Shown: positions 45,338 through 52,526 of the stretch, in pieces | Numbering within the stretch: the first letter of the stretch is position 1 | How the letters are laid out: each line of letters opens with the position of its first letter | Assembly: GCA_942490945.1 (NCBI GenBank) | Contig: CALNYZ010000018.1 | Coordinates: 1,426,001 to 1,490,000 of the forward strand | DNA: 64,000 nucleotides | Origin: CALNYZ01 sp942490945 | GTDB taxonomy: Bacteria > Pseudomonadota > Gammaproteobacteria > UBA6429 > Thiohalophilaceae | Direction of reading: 5' to 3' | Translations under genes and position numbers: made by a program | The notes under the pieces: generated by a model | Database searches by the model: none | Seen by the model: only the letters and a program-made list of their open reading frames with translations | What the model was told of the DNA's origin: nothing

Positions 45338-45413
45338 TGGCTCCCCGGCCCGGGCTCGAACCAGGGACCCAATGATTAACAGTCATTTGCTCTACCAACT
45401 GAGCTACCGGGGA
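45338..45413 (-). tRNA. tRNA-Asn (anticodon GTT)
   Basis: Read on the minus strand, a 76-base cloverleaf runs from TCCCCGG (45413) to CCGGGGA-G-CCA (45338). The D arm is AGCTCAGTTGGTAGAGC and the T loop is GGTTCGAGC. The anticodon loop is CTGTTAA with GTT, giving Asn. CCA is encoded. It lies between galU and aspC and marks the boundary of the polysaccharide locus. Confidence 0.96.
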
Positions 45414-45537
45414 AAAGCGAAGCGTATGTTACTGAGCCAATGGCGACGGGTCAAGGTTTGAATTGCTTAATTTCTGCTTCAAATTACGATTATGCCGCAC
45501 GCTAACTGCTTAATTTGAAAAGACAGAATCGAAATAA

Positions 45538-46716
45538 TTAAATCGATGCCAGTCTGGTCAGCGCCTGCTTCAGGTTCTCATCACTGGTGGCAAATGAGAG
45601 GCGCATATAGCCTTCACTGCCAAAGGCAGACCCCGGCACGAGTGCGACACCGACTTTTTCCAGCAACATCTCAGCAAGCTGAACATCTGTGTTAATTCCC
45701 TCAAATCGGCTCATGTACCCGCTAAAATTTGCGAAAGCATAGAATGTGCCGTGACAAGGCTGGCAGCTTACTCCTTCCAGGTCATTTAAGCCTTTGATTA
45801 ACATGTCGTGACGAGTCTTGAATACCTTCACCATCTCTGCAACACAGGACTGATCGCCATTCAATGCCGCTGTCGCCGCTGCCTGAGAGATCGACGCCGG
45901 ATTGGACGTGCTTTGTGACTGGATTTTTTTCATGGCTTTAATCAGCGTGACAGGGCCACCAGCATAGCCAATTCGCCAGCCGGTCATTGAATAGGCTTTT
46001 GACACGCCGTTCAATACGATGGTGCGGTCATATAATGCCGGACAAACCATCAGAATATTGGCGAAGGGCTCGTCATGCCAGATGATATGTTCGTACATAT
46101 CGTCGGTGGCAATAAGGATATCTGGGTGTTTCAGGAGAACGTCGGCAAGCTGCTTGAGCTGTGCATGCGAATAAGCCATTCCCGTTGGATTTGACGGGCT
46201 ATTGATCACAACCAGACGCGTTCTGGGCGTAATCGCCGCTTCAAGCTGTTCCGCCGTCATGCAAAAATTGTTTTCAGGAGTGGTCGGTACAATTACCGGT
46301 TCAGCATCGGCCAGTAGCACCATATCCGGATAGGATACCCAGTAGGGCGCAGGGATAATCACTTCATCGCCAGTGTCCAATAAGGATTGGGCAAGATTAT
46401 AGAAACTTTGCTTGCCGCCTGATGAGACAAGAATTTGATCAGGTTTATAATCAAGTTGATTATCACGCTGAAATTTATCGATAACCGCCTGTTTTAACTC
46501 AGCCGTGCCATCGACTGCGGTGTATTTTGTTTTACCGGCGTTTATCGCGGCTATCGCCGCCGCCTTGATGTGATCCGGAGTATCAAAATCTGGCTCACCC
46601 GCGCCCAGGCCGATTATATCCTTACCGCTTGCACGGAGTGCGTTGGCGCGTGCCGTGACCGCCAGGGTAGGGGAAGGTTTAACCCGTGCGACACGTCGGG
46701 CTAAGCGAATGTCCAA
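45538..46716 (-). CDS. aspC: Aspartate aminotransferase (class I, AspB type)
   Basis: A PLP-dependent transaminase of 392 residues, 2-oxoglutarate/aspartate and perhaps prephenate-type substrates. Motifs are IIGLGAGEPDFDTPDHI (substrate-side N-terminal loop), NSPSNPTGMAYS, ATDDMYEHIIW and LNGVSKAYSMTGWRIGYAGG, whose Lys binds PLP. The C-terminal Arg contact is YMRLSFATS. It is divergent from uvrB, 88 bases apart, an order also seen in Pseudomonas. Name is by subgroup; some AspB members also act as aromatic or glutamate-prephenate aminotransferases. Confidence 0.92.
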   Translation of the reverse strand: MDIRLARRVARVKPSPTLAVTARANALRASGKDIIGLGAGEPDFDTPDHIKAAAIAAINAGKTKYTAVDGTAELKQAVIDKFQRDNQLDYKPDQILVSSGGKQSFYNLAQSLLDTGDEVIIPAPYWVSYPDMVLLADAEPVIVPTTPENNFCMTAEQLEAAITPRTRLVVINSPSNPTGMAYSHAQLKQLADVLLKHPDILIATDDMYEHIIWHDEPFANILMVCPALYDRTIVLNGVSKAYSMTGWRIGYAGGPVTLIKAMKKIQSQSTSNPASISQAAATAALNGDQSCVAEMVKVFKTRHDMLIKGLNDLEGVSCQPCHGTFYAFANFSGYMSRFEGINTDVQLAEMLLEKVGVALVPGSAFGSEGYMRLSFATSDENLKQALTRLASI

Positions 46717-46751
46717 ATCTGTGGCTCCTCATGATCATTGGCCACATTGTG

Positions 46752-46780
46752 ATTGGCCGCCCAAATGCGTGTAATATACT
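46752..46780 (+). promoter_or_regulatory. Candidate uvrB promoter with overlapping inverted repeat
   Basis: TTGGCC at 46753-46758 and TATACT at 46775-46780 are 16 bases apart. The -35 side is overlapped by an inverted repeat, GGCCA at 46740-46744 and TGGCC at 46754-46758. No LexA box of the CTG-N10-CAG type was found in the 88-base aspC-uvrB gap, which is notable because uvrB is SOS-controlled in E. coli. Confidence 0.35.
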
Positions 46781-46804
46781 GCAAACTTACCGAACAAAGA
46801 ATCC

Positions 46805-48832
46805 ATGAACGAGAAAATTTTTAAATTACATGCCGAATTTGAACCTGCCGGAGACCAACCCGAAGCAATACGCGATTTGATCGCGGGTCTGCGTGATGGT
46901 GAAGCGGGATTGACGTTACTCGGTGTGACGGGCTCAGGCAAAACCTACACCATTGCCAATGTGATCGACAGTGAACAACGCCCAACGTTGATCCTCGCCC
47001 ACAATAAAACACTGGCCGCACAACTCTACGGTGAAATGAAAGCATTCTTTCCTGAAAATTCAGTGGAGTATTTTGTTTCTTATTACGATTACTATCAGCC
47101 AGAAGCCTATGTTCCTGCATCCGATACCTACATAGAAAAAGATGCCGCGATTAATGAGCACATCGAACAAATGCGCTTGTCGGCTACCAAGGCCTTGCTG
47201 GAACGGCGTGACACGATCATTGTTGCCACTGTGTCAGCCATCTATGGTCTGGGTGATCCATCTTCCTATCTGGGAATGGTTTTGCACATTGTGCGTGGTG
47301 ATGTCACCGATCAACGCAAAATCCTGTCACGTCTGACCGAATTGCAATATTCAAGAAATGATGTTGAATTAAAACGCGGTACTTATCGTGTACGCGGAGA
47401 AGTCATCGATATTTTTCCGGCCGATTCGGCACGTGATGCGGTACGTGTTGAGTTGTTCGACGATGAAGTTGAAAACATCAGTTATTTTGATCCACTAACC
47501 GGTGAGATTCTAAAAAAAGTCCCACGTGTCACGATTTACCCAAAAACACATTACGTCACCTCGGGCGATATAATTCAGGCAGCCATTGAAAAAATCAGAA
47601 TTGAATTGCGCCAACGACTCAAGCAACTTAACGAGGCTAATAAACTGGTTGAAGCACAACGCCTTGAACAACGCACCTTGTTTGATCTGGAGATGATGCA
47701 AGAGTTGGGTTATTGCCAGGGCATCGAAAATTACTCACGTTATTTGTCCGGTCGTCAGCCCGGCGAGCCACCACCGACTTTTTTCGACTATTTGCCGGAA
47801 GACGCATTACTGGTAGTCGATGAATCACACGTTACCATTCCGCAACTGGGTGCCATGTACAAGGGTGATCGTTCACGCAAGGAAAATCTGGTGTTATATG
47901 GTTTTCGCTTGCCCTCTGCGCTGGATAACCGACCGCTCCGATTTGAAGAATTCAAACGCCTTGCGCCGCAAACAATTTATGTTTCGGCGACACCGTCAAC
48001 ATATGAAATTGAAAACAGCGGTGCGGTAATCGAGCAAGTTGTGCGGCCCACGGGTTTGCTCGACCCGCTCGTTGAAGTTCGACCGGCAGGGTCGCAGGTG
48101 GATGATGTTTTGTCCGAAATCAATATCCGTGCGGCAAAGAGCGAGCGCGTGCTGGTCACCACACTGACCAAGCGTATGGCGGAGGATTTGACCGATTATC
48201 TTGCCGAACACGGTGTGCGCGTGCGTTACATGCATTCGGACATTGATACAGTTGAACGCGTCGAAATCTTGCGTGATTTACGTCTTGGTGAATTCGATGT
48301 GCTGGTCGGGATTAACCTGTTACGAGAAGGGCTGGATATCCCTGAAGTGTCACTGGTTGCGATACTCGATGCAGATAAGGAAGGCTTTTTGCGCTCTGAT
48401 CGTTCACTCATCCAGACAATGGGACGCGCGGCGCGTCACGAGCAGGGTAGAGCGATACTTTATGCTGATAAAATTACCGGATCAATGCAACGCGCGATGG
48501 AAGAAACGGGTCGTCGTCGGCAAAAGCAAATCGAGTTTAATACTGAACACGGCATCACACCACAATCGATTATCAAGGGTGTCGCAGATATTATGGAAGG
48601 CGCCTATGCGCCAACCAGGCGTGGCAAAAAACGTGGCAGTCTGGCAGACAGGATAGCAGAGGAACCGGCAGAATATTTGAGCTATTCACCCAAACAACTC
48701 GCCAAACATATACAAGGTCTGGAAAAACAGATGCATCAACATGCACAAAATCTTGAATTTGAAGAGGCAGGTGCCATACGCGATCAAATTCAGGCAATAA
48801 AAGAAGCAGCACTTATAGGTGGACTACTGTAA
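46805..48832 (+). CDS. uvrB: UvrABC excision nuclease subunit B
   Basis: UvrB verifies DNA damage and loads UvrC in nucleotide excision repair. The 675-residue product has the Walker A GVTGSGKTYTIANVI and the beta-hairpin YYDYYQPEAYVPASDTYIEK. LLVVDESHVTIPQL is the Walker B region. LVGINLLREGLDIPEVSLV and QTMGRAARHEQGRAILYAD are helicase motifs V-VI, and the last 40 residues form a UVR domain for UvrC (LEKQMHQHAQNLEFEEAGAI). Length and motifs are normal. Confidence 0.97.
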   Translation: MNEKIFKLHAEFEPAGDQPEAIRDLIAGLRDGEAGLTLLGVTGSGKTYTIANVIDSEQRPTLILAHNKTLAAQLYGEMKAFFPENSVEYFVSYYDYYQPEAYVPASDTYIEKDAAINEHIEQMRLSATKALLERRDTIIVATVSAIYGLGDPSSYLGMVLHIVRGDVTDQRKILSRLTELQYSRNDVELKRGTYRVRGEVIDIFPADSARDAVRVELFDDEVENISYFDPLTGEILKKVPRVTIYPKTHYVTSGDIIQAAIEKIRIELRQRLKQLNEANKLVEAQRLEQRTLFDLEMMQELGYCQGIENYSRYLSGRQPGEPPPTFFDYLPEDALLVVDESHVTIPQLGAMYKGDRSRKENLVLYGFRLPSALDNRPLRFEEFKRLAPQTIYVSATPSTYEIENSGAVIEQVVRPTGLLDPLVEVRPAGSQVDDVLSEINIRAAKSERVLVTTLTKRMAEDLTDYLAEHGVRVRYMHSDIDTVERVEILRDLRLGEFDVLVGINLLREGLDIPEVSLVAILDADKEGFLRSDRSLIQTMGRAARHEQGRAILYADKITGSMQRAMEETGRRRQKQIEFNTEHGITPQSIIKGVADIMEGAYAPTRRGKKRGSLADRIAEEPAEYLSYSPKQLAKHIQGLEKQMHQHAQNLEFEEAGAIRDQIQAIKEAALIGGLL

Positions 48833-49046
48833 AATAATTACTATTCAGCTTGTGTTAATTAAAAAATAATCGCCCAACGAGTTTTTATGGCAATAGACCT
48901 GGTCTGGTTTCTTGATTGTAAATAAATTGATTCTTCTGCACTGCAAATCTTGATTTTGTGCTATTAGGATGCCCTTACTACCCATGGTTTGTTTGATCAC
49001 ATTAAACAGTTACCATAGATTATGTATAAGTTAGGAGAGTGCGATA

Positions 49047-50429
49047 ATGAATAAGGTAGTACCCGTCTGGTTGGTCCTGTTGTTTGCACTATTCGGAATA
49101 GTTGCTTGTGTATTTTTTGGCTGGGTAGTTCAGCATAAAGCCAGCGGGGGAGAAAAAGCAGGTGTTGTCGGCGACATTGCCGATCAGGTTGCCAACTTCC
49201 CAAACTTGCTGGTACAGACGCTAACGCAGATATCCGGTCCGCCACAACAAGTGAAAAGTGATCGCTTTCCTGAACTTGCCGGGCTGACAAAACACGACAC
49301 AAAATTCAAGGATACTGGCTATCTGTTAATTTCCCGATTTGATGAACAAGCTGAACAAACCATCGTCGAGCTAATGCGATTATCAGATGGCGTGGTGCTG
49401 CACACATGGATTCCAGATATCATAGATATAAACGCGCGTAGTAAATCATTCAAGTCTATCTTTGCCCATCTTGAAACCGATAATACAAAAGCGCGATATC
49501 GTACTTTCCATCCACTACTGATGCCAGACGGCGGGTTGGTATTTCAAAGTGCCAGTCCTCTGGTCAAGGTCGATGCCTGTTCAAAAGTGGAGTGGGTCTT
49601 GAACGGACTTTATCACCATACAGCCGAACTGGCACCCGATGGAAATATCTGGGTACCTTCAGTCATTGAGCCATCGTCAATGCCAAAAGACGTATTTAAA
49701 TATTACCGTGATGATTCCATTGCAAAGGTGTCAGCTGACGGAAAATTACTAAGTAATACATCGGTAAGCCAGATAATGCTGGATAATGGCTATCGTGGAT
49801 TGCTACTTGGTGCAGGACCTTATGACATTAATGCCATTCATTTGAATGATATTGATCCTGCTTATTCAACTGGAAAGTATTGGCAGCGTGGTGATGTGCT
49901 ACTTAGCCTTCGCAACCGATCCACTATCTTTATTTATCGACCATCAACAGGCAAGATCATCTGGGCAAAAACAGGACCCTGGCTTAATCACCATGATCCT
50001 GATTTTGTCGGGACGGACAAGATTAGTGTGTTCGGCAATGATATAATTATCACCCCATCTGCCAGGCTTGCAGATTTGGAGCGAAACAAAGACCATTATC
50101 TGGTTGGCCCTTCCAATCAAATTTATGTGGTCGACATGACAAATAACAGTGTTAAAATGCCTTTTGAGAAAGCGATGCAACAGCATGAAATAAAAACGCA
50201 AACTGAAGGGCGGTCGGCATTGCTTGATAATGGCGACGTGTTTATTGAAGAAACAAAATATGGCCGGCTTATCAGAATGTCTCCTGATGGCAAATTGAAA
50301 TGGAGTTACGTAAACCGCTCGCCTGCGTCAAAGAAATTGTATTTATTATCATGGTCCCGATATTTGCAACCACAGCAAGTTGAAGCATTCATAAAAATAA
50401 AGGATTCATTACAATGCAAACAAAATTAA
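49047..50429 (+). CDS. Membrane-anchored arylsulfotransferase (ASST)-like beta-propeller protein
   Basis: The 460-residue product has one N-terminal span (PVWLVLLFALFGIVACVFFGW) and then a periplasmic region. ASST-like features are YHHTAELAPDGNIWVP, NAIHLNDIDPAY, GDVLLSLRNRSTIFIYRPSTG and GPWLNHHDPDFVGTDKISVF. These carry His residues at positions comparable to the active-site His of PAPS-independent arylsulfotransferases, whose fold is a six-bladed propeller. Substrate is unknown and activity unproven. It is first of four tightly packed genes ending in a sulfotransferase; its stop overlaps the next start by 16 bases. The match is from memory of the family. Confidence 0.8.
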   Translation: MNKVVPVWLVLLFALFGIVACVFFGWVVQHKASGGEKAGVVGDIADQVANFPNLLVQTLTQISGPPQQVKSDRFPELAGLTKHDTKFKDTGYLLISRFDEQAEQTIVELMRLSDGVVLHTWIPDIIDINARSKSFKSIFAHLETDNTKARYRTFHPLLMPDGGLVFQSASPLVKVDACSKVEWVLNGLYHHTAELAPDGNIWVPSVIEPSSMPKDVFKYYRDDSIAKVSADGKLLSNTSVSQIMLDNGYRGLLLGAGPYDINAIHLNDIDPAYSTGKYWQRGDVLLSLRNRSTIFIYRPSTGKIIWAKTGPWLNHHDPDFVGTDKISVFGNDIIITPSARLADLERNKDHYLVGPSNQIYVVDMTNNSVKMPFEKAMQQHEIKTQTEGRSALLDNGDVFIEETKYGRLIRMSPDGKLKWSYVNRSPASKKLYLLSWSRYLQPQQVEAFIKIKDSLQCKQN

Positions 50430-50650
50430 AGCTGATATTTTTAAAAGTATTATTAGCATCATGTATCGGACTGTCTCCCGTTATGGCGCATGCCTACCTC
50501 GGGCCGGGTCTGGGAGCAGGCACAATCTCTGTTGTGTTGGGCGTTTTGGCCTCGATATTTTTAGCCGTATTTGCAATTGTCTGGTATCCGTTTAAACGCT
50601 GGCGCAACAAGCGAAAGGCACAACAGAAAAAAACTGACGAAAAGGCGTAG
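50414..50650 (+). CDS. Small exported membrane protein with YLGPGLGAG motif
   Basis: The 78-residue product has a signal-peptide-like start (about residues 1-26, ending VMAHA) followed by AYLGPGLGAGTISVVLGVLASIFLAVFAIVWYPFKR. So one span follows a Gly-rich motif, with a basic, charged tail (RNKRKAQQKKTDEKA). I recall similar AYLGPG-type small proteins near surface-polysaccharide and sulfatase or arylsulfotransferase genes, but their function is not known to me. It overlaps the propeller gene by 16 bases, so translation is coupled. Confidence 0.7.
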   Translation: MQTKLKLIFLKVLLASCIGLSPVMAHAYLGPGLGAGTISVVLGVLASIFLAVFAIVWYPFKRWRNKRKAQQKKTDEKA

Positions 50651-50660
50651 TAAGCATTAA

Positions 50661-51035
50661 ATGCAGTGGCTATTTGTCATTATATTAAGTCTATGCGCCG
50701 TTGAGTTGTTTATCAGAGTTCCTTTGCTGACAACAGCACGTAAATTGATTGCGACCATCACAAAATCTACCCGCATAATTCGTTCACCAAAAATATCAGA
50801 TTGCTGGAAAGAAAAAGCTGTCTTGCAGTATTCGAAACTAACCTTTATCAATACAATATGGCTGCTTGTCTATTTTGCGTTTATTGCGCTATGTTTGATT
50901 ATAATAACCCTGCTGGGAGATTATCTTTCATCCGGATTCACTGAATATATGCTCAGTGTGAATGGCATATTAGTTACGACGTTAATTGCGATTGGTTATG
51001 TGTTCCTGAGGAGGAAAATTGTCTCGCCAAAATGA
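50661..51035 (+). CDS. Small polytopic membrane protein of unknown function
   Basis: The 124-residue product has about three hydrophobic segments, near residues 3-20, 65-88 and 98-116, and a basic region between the first and second. I do not recognise the family. It lies 10 bases after the AYLGPG-type gene, and the sulfotransferase gene starts inside its last 17 bases. The tight packing argues for a shared role, perhaps holding the sulfotransferase or propeller partner at the membrane. That is inference only. Confidence 0.65.
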   Translation: MQWLFVIILSLCAVELFIRVPLLTTARKLIATITKSTRIIRSPKISDCWKEKAVLQYSKLTFINTIWLLVYFAFIALCLIIITLLGDYLSSGFTEYMLSVNGILVTTLIAIGYVFLRRKIVSPK

Positions 51036-52071
51036 TTATGGTGCTCTGGATAAATTCCTGCATAATCTGGCATTGGGCCAAAAACTCATCGCGGAAATGT
51101 CGTACGATATTGAGCAAACGCTGTTAAAAACAAATTCTACAAATATCTCTGATAATCACCATGTGTATATAGCCGGTCTGGCGCGAGGTGGAACAACCGT
51201 GTTAATGCGGCGTTTTTATGCGAGCAATCATTTTCGATCGTTAACTTATCGTGATATGCCTTTTGTATTAATGCCCGGATTATGGAAAAAACTGACTTCG
51301 CGTTCAAAAAAACAAATGAGCAAAACCGAACGGGCGCATGGGGATGGCTTGTTGGTTGATTATGATAGCCCTGAGGCATTCGAAGAAGTTTTCTGGCGTA
51401 TTTTTACGGGTGATGAATATATATTTAAAAACAAGCTTGTTGCCAGTTTTCCTGAACAGTCGATACTTGATAAATACAAGCAATATGTGGTTTCGATTCT
51501 GGCAAGCGGAGAAAATGGCAGTACCCGGTACCTGGCCAAAAATAATAACAACATTTTGCGTTTATCAGCTATTGCTTCAATTTTTCCGGCTGCAACCATT
51601 CTGGTGCCGTTTCGTGATCCGCTTCAACAGGCTTACTCCCTGCAGAAACAACACCTGCGTTTCATTAAGGAACACAAGGAAAATAAATTTTCGCGTAAGT
51701 ATATGTCCTGGCTGGCGCATCATGAGTTTGGCAGTGATCATCGGCCGTTTGTCTTTTCTGACTATAACAATCCTTATGCGCCCGAATCCCTGAATTACTG
51801 GCTCTATCTGTGGATACATGTATATGGCTGGCTGCAAGAAAATCATCCTTCCAACACATTATTTTGCAGTTATGAAAATTTATGTCGTAGTGGTGATACG
51901 AGCTGGACCCGCATCGCCGTGAAGACCGGGATTGATGCAGACGGGCCGGTTTTTGAACCACTGGTGTTACGTGAAAGTCGTATTACTGAGACGGTTGATG
52001 CGGAACTGGTGGCTGACGCCCATGCGCTTTACGACAAACTTGTGCAACTGGAAAACGCTGCACTGGCATAA
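51019..52071 (+). CDS. Sulfotransferase family protein (PAPS-type)
   Basis: The 350-residue product has VYIAGLARGGTTVLMRRFYA, the 5'-phosphosulfate-binding loop of PAPS-dependent sulfotransferases. ATILVPFRDPLQQAYSLQKQ matches the 3'-phosphate-binding RxP...S motif. The intervening and C-terminal parts are helical and carry no signal peptide. It should transfer sulfate from PAPS to a sugar or lipid acceptor, cytosolic side. The start is TTG 51019 with GAGGAGG five bases upstream, inside the previous gene. It closes the four-gene cassette. Confidence 0.85.
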   Translation: MSRQNDYGALDKFLHNLALGQKLIAEMSYDIEQTLLKTNSTNISDNHHVYIAGLARGGTTVLMRRFYASNHFRSLTYRDMPFVLMPGLWKKLTSRSKKQMSKTERAHGDGLLVDYDSPEAFEEVFWRIFTGDEYIFKNKLVASFPEQSILDKYKQYVVSILASGENGSTRYLAKNNNNILRLSAIASIFPAATILVPFRDPLQQAYSLQKQHLRFIKEHKENKFSRKYMSWLAHHEFGSDHRPFVFSDYNNPYAPESLNYWLYLWIHVYGWLQENHPSNTLFCSYENLCRSGDTSWTRIAVKTGIDADGPVFEPLVLRESRITETVDAELVADAHALYDKLVQLENAALA

Positions 52072-52198
52072 ATACATGGGATGTCTGTTTGTGGAATCAG
52101 GCATGTCCAGCGGCATTGATTTACAACGAGATCTTATATTTCACTTGAATAATCGTGGCCGAGCCGGTATCTTTGCGCGTTCCTGAAGCACACAAAAC

Positions 52199-52275
52199 AG
52201 TCGCGTAGCTCAGTTGGTTAGAGCACCACCTTGACATGGTGGGGGTCGCTAGTTCGAATCTAGTCGCGACTACCA
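52199..52275 (+). tRNA. tRNA-Val (anticodon GAC)
   Basis: A 77-base cloverleaf with acceptor AGTCGCG / CGCGACT, discriminator A and encoded CCA. The D arm is GCTCAGTTGGTTAGAGC. The anticodon loop is TTGACAT with GAC. The T arm has GTTCGAATC. Six T follow directly. It precedes thrS, a common gammaproteobacterial order. Confidence 0.97.
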
Positions 52276-52369
52276 GTTTTTTGATGCCTTTTAACTGTTC
52301 TTGTCAGCAAGACTAAAAACGCAACGCATGAATTTGGGCCTGTCAGTGCAGTATGTTGTCGGGCAGTAC

Positions 52370-52398
52370 TTTCAATATTTGTTGAATTGTATTATAAA
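52370..52398 (+). promoter_or_regulatory. Candidate thrS promoter
   Basis: TTTCAA at 52370-52375 and TATAAA at 52393-52398 have a 17-base spacer. Initiation would begin near 52405, just before the upstream operator hairpin. Confidence 0.4.
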
Positions 52399-52406
52399 TT
52401 AAACAT

Positions 52407-52443
52407 ACCTGAGTGATGTTCTATTGTATTGACCATCACAGGT
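52407..52443 (+). promoter_or_regulatory. Upstream hairpin of the thrS leader (operator domain 4-like)
   Basis: ACCT (52407-52410) pairs with AGGT (52440-52443), and GTGATG (52413-52418) pairs with CATCAC (52434-52439), with a 2-base GA bulge and a 15-base loop. The loop contains TTGTA, a possible second Thr-anticodon-like element. Its position about 85-120 bases before the start resembles the second stem of the E. coli thrS operator. Confidence 0.5.
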
Positions 52444-52483
52444 TTGAACGACTCATTGTAGGGGCCGTTCATTGAGAAACCAA

Positions 52484-52504
52484 GCGACCTTTGGTAAGGG
52501 CCGC
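52484..52504 (+). promoter_or_regulatory. thrS operator hairpin mimicking the tRNA-Thr(GGU) anticodon arm
   Basis: GCGACCT (52484-52490) pairs with GGGCCGC (52498-52504), with one A-C mismatch and one T-G pair. The 7-base loop at 52491-52497 is TTGGTAA, which is the anticodon loop of tRNA-Thr(GGU). It sits 22 bases before ATG 52527 and next to the AAAAGGG ribosome site. In E. coli, ThrRS binds such an operator and represses its own translation. The function here is inferred from that system. Confidence 0.75.
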
Positions 52505-52526
52505 CACTGAAGAAAAGGGTACACAT

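Noticed and set aside
52479..52495. ACCAA/TTGGT hairpin with a 7-base loop (GAC in the middle) as a tRNA-Val-like mimic
   Set aside because: The stem is only 5 base pairs, and the overlapping GGU-type hairpin is longer; it is listed only as a possible competing fold.
52491..52526. TTG start for thrS adding 12 residues
   Set aside because: The TTG lies inside the anticodon-mimic loop and has no ribosome site; ATG 52527 has AAAAGGG at proper spacing.
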